Shown: positions 8,851 to 20,860, counted from the stretch's first letter. The stretch: DNA of 64,000 bases from Sphingobium sp. YR768 (GCF_900111125.1 NZ_FOGE01000011.1:1-64000), one strand, 5' to 3'. The notes: a model not told the origin generated them from the letters alone. A program made the numbers and translations.

Positions 8851-10995
8851 ATGCGTTTCACTTCAGCCGCCCTGCTGCTGGCAGGCAGCATCCTTGCGAC
8901 CCCAGCCATGGCGCAGACGGATGCTGCGCCAGCACCCGACGCGTCGGACCGTTTTTCGCTGGGCCAGATCATCGTCACAGCGCCCCGCGCGCAGGGAATC
9001 GAAATCGACAGCAACAGCCTGTCTTCGGACGCCATCTATACCTTCAGCCGCACCGCACTGGACGATGCCGTCAATCTGATGCCCGGCGTTTCGGCCGGCA
9101 ACAGTGGCGGCACGCGCAACGAACGGCTGGTCTTCGTGCGCGGTTTCGACCGGTTTCAGGTTCCTCTCTCGATCGACGGCATCCGCGTCTATCTGCCGGC
9201 GGACAACCGGCTGGACTATGGCCGCTTCCTCACCACCGACATCGCCGAGGTGCAGGTGGCGAAGGGCTATGCCTCCATACTCGACGGCCCCGGCGCCATG
9301 GGCGGTGCGATCAATCTCGTGACGCGCAAGCCCACCAAGGAACTGGACATCGACGTGCGCGGCACGGTCAATTTCGACAATGATACCGATTATGCCGGTT
9401 ACTCCACCTCTGCCATGGTCGGGACGAAACAGGTTAATTGGTATGCGCAGGCCAGCTACGCCCGCAGCTTTACCGACCATTGGGATCTGCCCAACGATTT
9501 CACGGCGAAAGTGCCGACGCTGGAAAATGGCGGTGCCCGCGATTTCTCCCGCACCGAAGACTGGCGCGTCAATGCCAAGGTCGGCTTCGCGCCCAACGCC
9601 ACGGATGAATATGCGCTCAGCTACACCTATCAGGAAGGGTCGAAGGGCGCACCGCTCCACATCAGCGACACGGTGACGACGGCGCGTTTCTGGGACTGGC
9701 CGCAATGGAACATCACCAGCCTCTACTTCCTGTCGACCACGGCGCTGGGCGATCGTGCGACGCTCAAGACCCGCGCTTATTATAACCAGTTCGATTCCAT
9801 ATTGCGGTCCTTCAACGACCGCACCCAGACCACGCAGAGCCGCCCCTATGCCTTCGATTCCCCCTATGAAGATCGCGCCTGGGGTGGATCGGCCCAGCTT
9901 GATTTCGATGTGACGGAGATGGATACGCTGCGCCTCGCCTTCCATTATCGCCATGACAAGCATGTCGAATTCCAGACCAGCTTCTCCACCGCCGGGGTCG
10001 CGACCACCGAGCCGCGCCAGACCCAGACCGAGGAAACCTTCTCCGCCGCGCTGGAAAATGAATTGCGGCTCAGCCCTGACCTGACCTTCACTCTGGGCGG
10101 CAGCTTCGACTGGCGTAACCTGATCAAGGCGCAGGAATATGGCGCCCCGCTCGGCACGTCCGGCGCGTCCGTCCTCTACAACTACCCGCGCCGCGACTCC
10201 GACACCTGGAATTTGCAGGGTCGCTTCGACTGGCAGGCGAGCGACGCGGTGGCGCTACACGCAAGCCTTTCCTCCCGCGCACGCTTCCCGACCATCTTCG
10301 AACGCTTCAGCCAGCGCTTCAACACCGCCATTCCCAATCCCGATCTGAAGGCGGAACGGGCAACCAATGCGGAAATCGGCGGAAGCTGGAGCAGCGGCCC
10401 GGTCCGGGTCGAAGGCGCGCTCTTCTACAGCTGGGTACGCAACGCCATCTTTGGCGTAGCGACCCCGGCCTATCCCTGCACCGCATCGACCACGCCGCCA
10501 GCCGTCCCGACCGCAGGCTGCGTCCTCACCAACCTGACGCAGAGCCGCAATGTCGGCAAAGGCGAATATTATGGTGTGGAACTGTCGGTCGCCGCCACCA
10601 TCCTGCCGGGGCTGGATGTCGGCTTCAACTATACCGGGATCAAACGCGATCTCGATTATGCCGCCAACCCCGCCTTCCGCCCGACTGGCGTGCCGACACA
10701 CAAGGGCTTCGCCTATCTGGACTGGGCGCCAATCGAGGGGCTGCACATAGTCCCTAATGTCGACCTCGCCTCGAACAGATGGACGCTGTTCACCGCAACG
10801 CCGGCTTCCGCTGCGCAGGTCTATTATCGCACCGGCGCCTATGTGAATGCGGGCCTGCGCGTCGATTATGCCCTGACGCCGCAGATCGACATCGGCGTGG
10901 GCGGCCGCAATCTGCTCGACGATTATTACACGCTGACCGACGGCTTCCCCGAACCGGGCCGCACGCTCTTCGCCAGCGTCCGGGTCCATTACTGA
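8851..10995 (+). CDS. TonB-dependent outer-membrane receptor
   Basis: A 714-residue receptor with signal peptide MRFTSAALLLAGSILATPAMAQ. The plug domain spans about 40-165 and contains VFVRGFDRFQVPLSIDGIR and AEVQVAKGYASILDGPGAMGG-type blocks. A 22-strand barrel follows, ending in VHY with the terminal aromatic needed for Bam insertion. The AIYTFSRTALDDAVNLMPG region is the usual start of the plug. It is divergent from the MauG-like pair across 75 bases, suggesting a shared task such as metal or metal-chelate uptake. The substrate cannot be told from sequence. Start ATG follows AGGGGG. Confidence 0.9.
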   Translation: MRFTSAALLLAGSILATPAMAQTDAAPAPDASDRFSLGQIIVTAPRAQGIEIDSNSLSSDAIYTFSRTALDDAVNLMPGVSAGNSGGTRNERLVFVRGFDRFQVPLSIDGIRVYLPADNRLDYGRFLTTDIAEVQVAKGYASILDGPGAMGGAINLVTRKPTKELDIDVRGTVNFDNDTDYAGYSTSAMVGTKQVNWYAQASYARSFTDHWDLPNDFTAKVPTLENGGARDFSRTEDWRVNAKVGFAPNATDEYALSYTYQEGSKGAPLHISDTVTTARFWDWPQWNITSLYFLSTTALGDRATLKTRAYYNQFDSILRSFNDRTQTTQSRPYAFDSPYEDRAWGGSAQLDFDVTEMDTLRLAFHYRHDKHVEFQTSFSTAGVATTEPRQTQTEETFSAALENELRLSPDLTFTLGGSFDWRNLIKAQEYGAPLGTSGASVLYNYPRRDSDTWNLQGRFDWQASDAVALHASLSSRARFPTIFERFSQRFNTAIPNPDLKAERATNAEIGGSWSSGPVRVEGALFYSWVRNAIFGVATPAYPCTASTTPPAVPTAGCVLTNLTQSRNVGKGEYYGVELSVAATILPGLDVGFNYTGIKRDLDYAANPAFRPTGVPTHKGFAYLDWAPIEGLHIVPNVDLASNRWTLFTATPASAAQVYYRTGAYVNAGLRVDYALTPQIDIGVGGRNLLDDYYTLTDGFPEPGRTLFASVRVHY

Positions 10996-11003
10996 TCGTG
11001 CAG

Positions 11004-11031
11004 GGCGGGGGCGGTACAAGCTGCCCCCGCC
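11004..11031 (+). terminator. Hairpin after TonB receptor gene
   Basis: Perfect 9-bp stem GGCGGGGGC / GCCCCCGCC with a 10-base loop, starting nine bases after the receptor stop codon. There is no U-tract, so termination would be imperfect. Confidence 0.5.
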
Positions 11032-11115
11032 AGACGGCCAATATATGGACGAAGCAACATTGCCCGGCTCGCTATCCCTGTTGCCGCTTTCAGCGGTCTG
11101 CCCTATTCCCGTCCC

Positions 11116-11997
11116 ATGTCGACGGCGTCCGTCCCCAGCTTCTATCTATACGGAGAGCCGCAACGCAGCGTCGCGGAAGGCTTCGTCCATGTCGAAAGCC
11201 TGGACGACCGATCCCGTCCCAGCGAATGGACGATCCGCCCGCATGTCCATCGCGATCTCAACCATATCATCCTGATCGCGCAGGGCGGCGGCGCGATGCA
11301 GGCGGAGGCGGCGCAGGTCAGTTTCGACGCCCCATGCCTGCTGCTGATCCCGGCCGGCATCGTCCATGGCTTCAGCTGGCACAGCGAATCGCGCGGGCAT
11401 GTCACCACCATTGCCGATTCCTATCTGCGGCATCTGATCGGCCGCGACATCGACCTCGCGCCCCTGTTCGCACGCCCCCATGCCGTCGCCCTGCCGCACG
11501 AAGAGGGCGACACAGCTGAAGAGATTATCGATCGCATGGCCAGAGAATTGGGCTGGGCCGGCCCCGGTCAACGCGCCGCAATCGAATCCGCGCTGCTATC
11601 GCTGATGGTACTGGCGCTGCGCCACACGACGCTGACTGATGCGACGCAACCCGGAACCGCGCGCCAGACCGCATTGGTCGCCCGCTTGCGCGAACGAATC
11701 GAACAGCGCTTCCGCCAGCGCGAGCCGGTGTCGGTCCACGCCAAGGCGCTCGGCACCAGCCTTACCGCCTTGCGCCAGGCCTGCGCGCGTGTCGCGGGCA
11801 GTTCCCCCGCACAGATGCTGGATGATCGCAGCCTGCTGGAGGCCCGCCGCCTCCTGCTCTATTCACAAATGTCGGTGGCGGACATCGCCTATGCCGTGGG
11901 CTTTGAAGATCCGGCTTATTTCTCGCGCTTCTTTGCCCGCCATGTCGGACAACCCCCCCGCGCCTATCGCGCCGCACGCGAGCGGTGCCAGCCATGA
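11116..11997 (+). CDS. AraC-family regulator, PobR-like
   Basis: A 293-residue transcription factor. An N-terminal cupin ligand-binding domain (about 15-125; HVHRDLNHIILI and PAGIVHGFSWH are the paired beta-barrel motifs) precedes a C-terminal AraC double HTH (about 195-290). The second helix pair is SVADIAYAVGFEDPAYFSRFF. This architecture is that of PobR, the 4-hydroxybenzoate-responsive activator of pobA. The assignment is likely but pobA lies 8.6 kb away on the other strand. It overlaps the next small gene by four bases. Confidence 0.75.
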   Translation: MSTASVPSFYLYGEPQRSVAEGFVHVESLDDRSRPSEWTIRPHVHRDLNHIILIAQGGGAMQAEAAQVSFDAPCLLLIPAGIVHGFSWHSESRGHVTTIADSYLRHLIGRDIDLAPLFARPHAVALPHEEGDTAEEIIDRMARELGWAGPGQRAAIESALLSLMVLALRHTTLTDATQPGTARQTALVARLRERIEQRFRQREPVSVHAKALGTSLTALRQACARVAGSSPAQMLDDRSLLEARRLLLYSQMSVADIAYAVGFEDPAYFSRFFARHVGQPPRAYRAARERCQP

Positions 11998-12191
11998 GCG
12001 ATGAAATCCGCCATATCCTCGACCGGCTACGCACCCCGCAGGACAATATCGTCACCCGCGCCCGCCATATTGTCGAATGCCATGTCCCGCCCGAACGACG
12101 CGGCCCCGGCTGGGAACGACATTGGCGCGAACTGGAGGCCTATCTTGACCTGCCGGGTCATTGGTCTGCAAAGGACGGCAATGACGAGTGA
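11994..12191 (+). CDS. Small hypothetical protein (65 aa)
   Basis: A short protein of mainly charged and amphipathic helix, with a HILDRLR start and a central HIVECHVPPERRGPGWERHWRE-type segment. It starts in ATGA overlap with the AraC regulator stop and overlaps the next small gene by eleven bases, so all three are translationally coupled. The tight overlaps and the lack of a competing frame support it as real. No function is recognised. Confidence 0.55.
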   Translation: MSDEIRHILDRLRTPQDNIVTRARHIVECHVPPERRGPGWERHWRELEAYLDLPGHWSAKDGNDE

Positions 12192-12405
12192 AGGGATGAT
12201 CGACCTGCTGGTGGCGCGATTGCTGCGCGACCATGGCAAGAGCAAGCATCATTGGCGCAAGGCGATTGGCCCGATCCGCCTCTATAGCCGGACTACCCAT
12301 CCTCATTGCAATTGGGCCGCGGCGCCGACCGGCAGCATCCGCGACGTGGCGCTGATCGAAGACCTGCTCGACGATCTGCGCTTCACCCATCCCATACTTG
12401 CCTGA
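12181..12405 (+). CDS. Small hypothetical protein (74 aa)
   Basis: A basic 74-residue protein (MTSEGMIDLLVARLLRDHGK...) whose start lies inside the end of the preceding 65-residue gene. Downstream residues include KHHWRKAIGPIRLYS, a His/Arg-rich stretch, and an acidic C-terminal helix (IEDLLDDLRF). The start could also be the ATG five codons later. It is the last gene of the AraC-regulator operon, just before the terminator shared with ligC. Function unknown. Confidence 0.5.
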   Translation: MTSEGMIDLLVARLLRDHGKSKHHWRKAIGPIRLYSRTTHPHCNWAAAPTGSIRDVALIEDLLDDLRFTHPILA

Positions 12406-12444
12406 TAAAGAAAGGGCGCGGCCCGCTGTTGCGGCCACGCCCTT
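12403..12444 (-). terminator. ligC operon terminator
   Basis: A 12-bp stem (12412-12423 with 12433-12444, one G-T/A-C mismatch) lies downstream of ligC. On the minus strand it is followed by TTTCTTTATC, a good intrinsic terminator. It also separates the convergent plus-strand small genes. Confidence 0.75.
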
Positions 12445-12471
12445 CCCTGCGATCCCGAAGGGATGGCTGGC

Positions 12472-13410
12472 TTAGCCGAGCTGCGTTTCCAGCTCGCCCA
12501 GCACGCGATAGCAATCGAACACCTTGGCGACGCTCGAATTAGGATCGCGGCCTTCGCGGATCGCGCTGATGAATTCGCGGTCCTGCAATTCGATACCATT
12601 GTTGGAGACGGCGACGCCGGCCAGATCCACCGGTTCTTCCTTGCCGTTCACCAGATCGTCGTAACGCGCGATATAGGTGTCGGTATCGCCGATATAGCGG
12701 AAGAAGGTGCCGAGCGGGCCATTATTGTTGAACGACAGCGACAGGGTGCAGATCGCATCCGTCTCACTCTTCAACTGGATCGACATGTCCATGGCTATGC
12801 CCAGTTCCGGATGGATCGGCCCCTGCATGGCATGCGCCGACACGATCTTGCCCGCCTGATAAGCGAACAGGTCGACCGTGTGCGCGGCATGATGCCACAG
12901 CAGATGATCGGTCCAGGACCGCGCTTCACCCTTCGCATTGATATTCTTGCGACGGAAAAAATAGGTCTGCACATCCATCTGCTGAACATTGAATTCGCCC
13001 GCCTTGATGCGATTGTGGACGAACTGATGCGACGGGTTGAAGCGGCGGGTATGGCCGACCATGCAGGTCAGGCCCGTTTCCTGCTGCTTGGCGAGCACCG
13101 CCTGTGCGTCCTTCCAGCTGTCGGCCAGCGGAATCTCGACCTCTACATGCTTGCCCGCGTCCATACAGGCGATCGCCTGCGCGGCATGCATCTGGGTCGG
13201 TGTACACAGGATCACCGCATCCACGTCGTCGCGCGCCAGCGTTTCGTTGAGGTCGGTGGTGACATGGCCGATGCCATATTTCTCCGCGACCTTCTTCGTC
13301 GCTTCCAGTTCGCGACCGATGATCGAGGTGACGGTCACGCCGTCGATATTCTTGAGGCCATCAAGATGCTTTTCGCCAAAGGCGCCGGCACCGGCCAGGG
13401 CAATACGCAT
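12472..13410 (-). CDS. ligC: 4-carboxy-2-hydroxymuconate-6-semialdehyde dehydrogenase
   Basis: Cytoplasmic NADP-dependent enzyme oxidising the PCA ring-cleavage product (as its hemiacetal) to 2-pyrone-4,6-dicarboxylate. The 312-residue sequence is a Gfo/Idh/MocA-type dehydrogenase: Rossmann motif GAGAFG at 7-12, then the EVEIPLADS segment in place of the usual EKP, and a C-terminal alpha/beta domain with LLWHHAAHTVDLF. The strong resemblance to Sphingobium LigC and its position after ligB make the call secure. It is separated from ligB by 89 bases holding a GC-rich hairpin and is the last gene of the ligJABC unit. Confidence 0.95.
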   Translation of the reverse strand: MRIALAGAGAFGEKHLDGLKNIDGVTVTSIIGRELEATKKVAEKYGIGHVTTDLNETLARDDVDAVILCTPTQMHAAQAIACMDAGKHVEVEIPLADSWKDAQAVLAKQQETGLTCMVGHTRRFNPSHQFVHNRIKAGEFNVQQMDVQTYFFRRKNINAKGEARSWTDHLLWHHAAHTVDLFAYQAGKIVSAHAMQGPIHPELGIAMDMSIQLKSETDAICTLSLSFNNNGPLGTFFRYIGDTDTYIARYDDLVNGKEEPVDLAGVAVSNNGIELQDREFISAIREGRDPNSSVAKVFDCYRVLGELETQLG

Positions 13411-13434
13411 GGACCAAACTCCGTACTATAAAAG

Positions 13435-13456
13435 CCCCTCCTCTTTAGGGGAGGGG
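13435..13456. repeat. GC-rich palindrome between ligB and ligC
   Basis: Inverted repeat CCCCTCC / GGAGGGG with an 8-base spacer, followed by GTTTGGGGTGGGG. It looks like a dispersed intergenic palindrome common in sphingomonad genomes (from memory). In an mRNA it would form a hairpin that could set the ligB:ligC ratio. Confidence 0.5.
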
Positions 13457-13499
13457 TTTGGGGTGGGGTGAGGCACGCGCCAAGGCTCGCCTCGATGAA

Positions 13500-14843
<1,344 letters not shown>

Positions 14844-14847
<4 letters not shown>

Positions 14848-15869
14848 AGTCCCCTCTCCTTCAATTTGGCGTCGAGGCGCGGGAAGACACGGCGGGCATT
14901 GCCCGCGAAGATCGCAGCGCGCTCTTCGTCACTGATCTCCAACGCATCGACATAGCGTTTGGTGTCGTCGAAATAGAAGCCGGTGGTGGGATCAATGCCG
15001 CGCACCGCGCCGACCATTTCCGATCCGAACAGGATGTTCTTGTTCTCGATCACGTCGGCCAGCAGGTCGACGCCCGGCTGGTGATAGACGCAGGTGTCGA
15101 AGAAGATATTGTTCATCAGATGGGTCGACAGGTCGGGCTTCTTGAGCATGTCAGCGAGGCCACGATAGCGCCCCCAATGATAGGGCACCGCGCCGCCGCC
15201 ATGCGGGATGATGAAGCGCAGCGTTGGGAAATCCTTGAACAGGTCGCCTTCCAGCAACTGCATGAAGGCAATCGTGTCGGCCGCGATATAATAGCCGCCG
15301 GTCGCGTGCATCGCCGGATTGCAACTGCCCGACACATGGATCATCGCCGGTACGTCCAGCTCGACCATCTTCTCGTAGAAGGGATACCAATATTTGTCGG
15401 TCAGCGGCGGATGGGTGAAATGCCCGCCGCCCGGATCGGGATTGAGGTTGCAGCCGATAAAGCCCAGTTCGGTGACGCAGCGCTCCAGCTCCGCTATCGA
15501 ATTGGCCATGTCCGCCTTGGGCGACTGGGGCAGCATACACACACCGACGAAGGTTTCGGGGAACATCGCCACGACCCGCGCGATCAGATCGTTACAGCGG
15601 ATCGCCCATTCCTTCGCGACGTCGGCATCGCCGACATGCGGCGCCATCGCGGATGCGCGCGGGGAGAAGATGGTGAGGTCGGCGCCGCGCTCCTTGATGA
15701 GGCGCAACTGGTTCGCCTCGATCGTCTCGCGAATTTGAGCGTCGCTGATCTCGGGATAGGGCGGGCATGCTGTGCCCGCCTTGAACGCCGCCTTCTGCTC
15801 CTCGCGCCAGGCGTCATGCCCCTTGGGCAATACGGTATAATGACCGTGGCAATCGATAATCAGGCTCAT
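14844..15869 (-). CDS. ligJ: 4-oxalomesaconate hydratase
   Basis: Metal-dependent hydratase of the amidohydrolase superfamily, 341 residues, adding water to 4-oxalomesaconate to give 4-carboxy-4-hydroxy-2-oxoadipate. The N-terminal IDCHGHYT gives the paired metal His (8 and 10). The central stretches PAMIHVSGSCNP, IIPHGGGAVPYHWGRYRG and LFGSEMVGAVRGIDP are diagnostic of LigJ rather than generic amidohydrolases. It heads the ligJABC unit, 87 bases after an NAD(P)-binding protein gene. A paralogue lies at 58.4-59.4 kb. Confidence 0.95.
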
Positions 15870-15898
15870 CCGCTTTTATCTCCAACCTTATTGCGTCA

Positions 15899-15916
15899 CC
15901 CCGGCCCAGGCCGGGG
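15899..15916. repeat. Short GC palindrome upstream of ligJ
   Basis: CCCCGGCC-CA-GGCCGGGG, a perfect 8-bp stem within GTCACCCCGGCC..., which resembles a very common dispersed sphingomonad intergenic repeat. It sits between the 287-residue oxidoreductase gene and ligJ and could partly terminate or insulate transcription. Confidence 0.5.
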
Positions 15917-15956
15917 TCTCAGGCGACGGCGCATGACGCCCGCGCCAAAAATTCAT

Positions 15957-16820
15957 TCAATCCTGCGTAATCGCACCGATCTTCGCGCCCAGCCCGTCGG
16001 GCGGCGCCTTCACGCCCAGCGCACCGATCGCTCGCTGCCGTTCCACCGTGCCGCGGGTCATCGCCGCGCCCGTGCCCAGCCCTTCCAGCGTCTTGACCAC
16101 TTCCTCCATCTCGGCCGCACGGCGCAGCCCGTGCACCAGCATCCGGTCGAGATTATAGTCCGCCCGCACGTCCCAGGGGCGCGGCCGCTCGCTCGCATCC
16201 AGAGACGCCATCACCTCATCCAGCACATCCGCCTCGCTGGCGGCCAGCACGCATTCGGCTGTCAGCGCCTCTATCCCCTTGACCATGACCGACCGGATCA
16301 TCTTGATCGAGGAAGCCCTGCCGACGGCCTCACCCACCACGCGGGTCTTGGCAAAGCCCAATGCCTGCAACCGCGCCTCAACCTCCCCGGCTTTCTCGCC
16401 ACTCAGCAGCAGCGGCACATTCAGCCGTGCGGGATCGACCGGTGCCATCACCGCCACATCGACATAATGGCCGCCCGCCGCCTCGATGGCCCGCGCTGCC
16501 GCCCGCTTGGTCTGCGGCGCAACACTGTTGAGGTCGCAATAGAGCGCGCCCGGCACGATCAGTCCGGCGGCGGCCTGCGCAACAGCCAGAGCCTGATCCG
16601 CCGTCACCAGCGACACTATCAGCGATAGGCCATCCAGCGCGTCGGCCAGATTGTCGGCGGCGGTAACCCCAGCTTCGCCATAACGGGCCAGCATAGCGTC
16701 CCGCGCGACGGCATCCTCCGTCTTTGCATCGAACACATGGGCAGACCCGGCCCAATCCCCCGCCAATGCAAAGGTGGACCCTGCCTCGCCAAATCCAATC
16801 AGACCAATTTCCTGCTCCAT
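15957..16820 (-). CDS. NAD(P)-binding oxidoreductase, 6PGDH-like with DUF1932-type C-terminus
   Basis: A 287-residue protein of the 6-phosphogluconate/3-hydroxyisobutyrate dehydrogenase superfamily. The Rossmann motif GFGEAG is at 8-13, and a DLNSVAPQTK-like segment matches the substrate-binding DAPVSG region of relatives. An all-helical C-terminal domain resembling DUF1932 carries the expected Lys in SIKMIRSVMVKGIEAL. Its place between ligR and ligJ suggests a role in the PCA/gallate pathway, perhaps on a keto-acid intermediate such as the tautomers around oxalomesaconate. The reaction is not known to me. The SYK-6 lig cluster also carries an uncharacterised orf, which may or may not be the same family. 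Confidence 0.7.
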   Translation of the reverse strand: MEQEIGLIGFGEAGSTFALAGDWAGSAHVFDAKTEDAVARDAMLARYGEAGVTAADNLADALDGLSLIVSLVTADQALAVAQAAAGLIVPGALYCDLNSVAPQTKRAAARAIEAAGGHYVDVAVMAPVDPARLNVPLLLSGEKAGEVEARLQALGFAKTRVVGEAVGRASSIKMIRSVMVKGIEALTAECVLAASEADVLDEVMASLDASERPRPWDVRADYNLDRMLVHGLRRAAEMEEVVKTLEGLGTGAAMTRGTVERQRAIGALGVKAPPDGLGAKIGAITQD

Positions 16821-16885
16821 GGCGCCACTGAATGATCCATAGGATCGGCAACGGCCAATCGAATCCGCCCTACCCTCATAAGAAT

Positions 16886-18037
16886 TTACGAAGTCATCTC
16901 CCGGACAGAGGCTTCGACCGCTGCCATGAACTGCTGTTGCAAACGGGTCGGTCGCCAGTCGGCGCGCGTTGTCAGGCCGATAGTCCGACTGATTGCACCG
17001 GGCGCAGGGCCGATATCCGCCAGCAGCCCCGCCTCCAGCTCCAGTGCCAACTGGTCATAAGAGAGTAGCGTCAGATAATCCCCGCCGACCAGCAATTGCC
17101 GAATCGTCATCACCGACCCGCACTCGATCGGGACGGCGGGCACATCACCGCCCAGTTCCGCAAACATGGCCTTCCACAATTGGCGCAGCGGCGTTCCCTC
17201 CGGCGGCAATATCCACGGAAAACGGCGCAGTGCATCAGCATCCCAACCTATCGCCAAGGGATGACCGTGCCGCGCCAATATGGTCGGCCGATCCTCGAAC
17301 AAGGCCCGCTGCTCCAAATCCAGCGCCATGGCCGGATCGCGCAGCGCACCGATCATCATGTCGATTTCGCCGTCCCGCAGCGGTCCCACCAGCTCGGCAT
17401 GCGCACCTTCCGCAACACTGATATCGACCTGCGGGAAATCGGCCCGGAACCGCATGATCGCGTCGGGCAGCAGGCGCGCCCGCGACAGCGGCATCGCCCC
17501 CACCAAAATGCGGCCGCCCTCCTCCCCCTTCAGATCAGCCAGATCGGCCAACCCCTGCCGCAATTCCGCCAGCGCCAGCCGCAATCGCTGCGCCAGCGCC
17601 ATGCCCGGCTTGGTCAGCATCACCCCCCTACCCCGCCGGTCGACCAATCGGCTGCCGACCGCCAGCCCCAGATCGCCGACCGCGCGGTGCAGCGACGGCT
17701 CCGCCACGCCCGTCATTGCCGCCGCCGCCGCATAGCTGCCTGCCCGCGCCAGCGCCACGAAGGCCCGCACTTGCGCCGCCGTCACGCGATTGCTGCCGAT
17801 CAGCCGCAGCGCCACATCGATCCGCGGCTTCAACCGCTGCGCCGCCTCCAGCGCGGCCATACCGCCGGGCTGCCGGTCGAACAGCCGCACACCCAGTTGC
17901 GCCTCCAGCTTGGCGATGCCCTGCGTTACCGCCGGTTGGGTCAGGTTGACCGCGCGGGCAGCCAGACTGACGCTGCCCTGATCGACCACGGCCGCCATCG
18001 CGGCGAGGTGTCGGATATTGAACTGATCGGGTTCCAT
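16886..18037 (-). CDS. ligR: LysR-type regulator of lig genes, tandem HTH
   Basis: A 383-residue LysR-type regulator, longer than the usual ~300 because it carries two HTH-like domains. The first, at about 8-66, is [20 protein letters not shown]...[14 protein letters not shown]. The second, at about 86-146, is [20 protein letters not shown]...[12 protein letters not shown]. The periplasmic-binding-like effector domain follows (about 175-375, beginning [12 protein letters not shown]). In Sphingobium SYK-6 LigR activates ligK-ligI and ligJABC with PCA or gallate; position between the two divergent units supports that role here. The gene symbol is from context and overall similarity. A TTTGAT-N4-ATCAAA palindrome overlaps its leader. 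Confidence 0.8.
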   Translation of the reverse strand: MEPDQFNIRHLAAMAAVVDQGSVSLAARAVNLTQPAVTQGIAKLEAQLGVRLFDRQPGGMAALEAAQRLKPRIDVALRLIGSNRVTAAQVRAFVALARAGSYAAAAAMTGVAEPSLHRAVGDLGLAVGSRLVDRRGRGVMLTKPGMALAQRLRLALAELRQGLADLADLKGEEGGRILVGAMPLSRARLLPDAIMRFRADFPQVDISVAEGAHAELVGPLRDGEIDMMIGALRDPAMALDLEQRALFEDRPTILARHGHPLAIGWDADALRRFPWILPPEGTPLRQLWKAMFAELGGDVPAVPIECGSVMTIRQLLVGGDYLTLLSYDQLALELEAGLLADIGPAPGAISRTIGLTTRADWRPTRLQQQFMAAVEASVREMTS

Positions 18038-18038
18038 A

Positions 18039-18054
18039 TTTGATGATTATCAAA
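18039..18054. promoter_or_regulatory. Candidate LigR operator
   Basis: TTTGAT-GATT-ATCAAA, a 16-bp inverted repeat with LysR-type T-N11-A spacing. It lies in the 103-bp space between divergent ligR and ligK, immediately upstream of the ligR start codon. Binding here could both repress ligR and activate ligK. Confidence 0.5.
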
Positions 18055-18140
18055 ATTTAATGGCATTGCGCCAGTTCGGATTTGAGCATCGCGGTGCAAC
18101 TGTCCATGTCGCTGTCCATCTTGGGAGAAGGAACCGGTCC

Positions 18141-18815
18141 ATGTCCAACGTCGTCGTCCAGAATATTCAGCGCGCGGACCTCTCCGTCATTGACGGCCTC
18201 GCCAAAGCCGGTGTCGCCACCGTGCACGAAGCACAGGGCCGCACCGGGCTGCTCGCCCCCTATATGCGCCCGATATACAGCGGCGCCCGCATCGCCGGCA
18301 GCGCCGTCACCATTTCCGCCGCGCCGGGCGACAACTGGATGGTCCATGTCGCGATCGAGCAGTTGCAGGAAGGCGATATCCTCCTCCTCGCCCCGACCAG
18401 CCCCTGCACCGACGGCTATTTCGGCGATCTGCTCGCCACCTCGGCGCAGGCGCGTGGCTGCCGTGGCCTGATCATCGACGCGGGCGTGCGCGATGTGCGT
18501 GATCTGACGCATATGAACTTCCCCGTCTGGTCGAAGGCCGTCCATGCGCAGGGCACGGTCAAGAATACGCTGGGCAGCGTCAACATCCCCGTCATCTGCG
18601 CCAATGCGCTGGTCAATCCGGGCGATGTCGTGATCGCCGACGATGACGGCGTATGCATCGTGCCGCGCGCAGACGCCGCGTCGGTACTGGAAAAGGCGCA
18701 GGCCCGCGAAGCCGCCGAGGAAGCCAAGCGCGTCCGTCTCGCCGCTGGCGAACTCGGCCTCGACATCTACAATATGCGCCCGCGTCTGGAAGAAATGGGC
18801 CTGAAGTATATTTAA
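18141..18815 (+). CDS. ligK: 4-carboxy-4-hydroxy-2-oxoadipate (CHA) aldolase
   Basis: Class II aldolase of the RraA-like fold, 224 residues. It splits 4-carboxy-4-hydroxy-2-oxoadipate into pyruvate and oxaloacetate and also acts on 4-hydroxy-4-methyl-2-oxoglutarate. The active-site block [19 protein letters not shown] followed by [10 protein letters not shown] is the family signature, the Arg-Asp pair binding pyruvate and Mg2+. The C-terminus [17 protein letters not shown] is also typical. The start at 18141 is preceded by GGGAGAAGGAA; the longer frame has no site. First gene of the ligK-ligU-ligI unit. Confidence 0.95.
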   Translation: MSNVVVQNIQRADLSVIDGLAKAGVATVHEAQGRTGLLAPYMRPIYSGARIAGSAVTISAAPGDNWMVHVAIEQLQEGDILLLAPTSPCTDGYFGDLLATSAQARGCRGLIIDAGVRDVRDLTHMNFPVWSKAVHAQGTVKNTLGSVNIPVICANALVNPGDVVIADDDGVCIVPRADAASVLEKAQAREAAEEAKRVRLAAGELGLDIYNMRPRLEEMGLKYI

Positions 18816-18823
18816 ACCGTCAG

Positions 18824-18897
18824 CCGTTCGTTTCGAGCGTAGTCGAGAAACGATTGAGTTGCCCTGACCGCTTCTCGACTTCGCTCGAAGCGAACGG
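18824..18897. repeat. Long imperfect palindrome abutting the ligU ribosome site
   Basis: Left arm 18824-18850 and right arm 18871-18897 form a ~26-bp stem with only a few mismatches and a ~20-base loop. The core TTCGAGCG[T/A]AGTCGAGAA is a REP-like element seen widely in sphingomonads (from memory). The right arm ends in CGAACGG, whose last two G begin the ligU GGAGG site. Folding could expose or hide that site, or stop the ligK transcript. Confidence 0.7.
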
Positions 18898-18906
18898 AGG
18901 TTTCAA

Positions 18907-20843
<1,937 letters not shown>

Positions 20844-20860
20844 TCGCCGGATAGACATCA

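Noticed and set aside
8863-9963. 366-residue antisense frame under the first TonB receptor
   Set aside because: No start signal or domain; the receptor on the other strand has signal peptide, plug and terminal aromatic.
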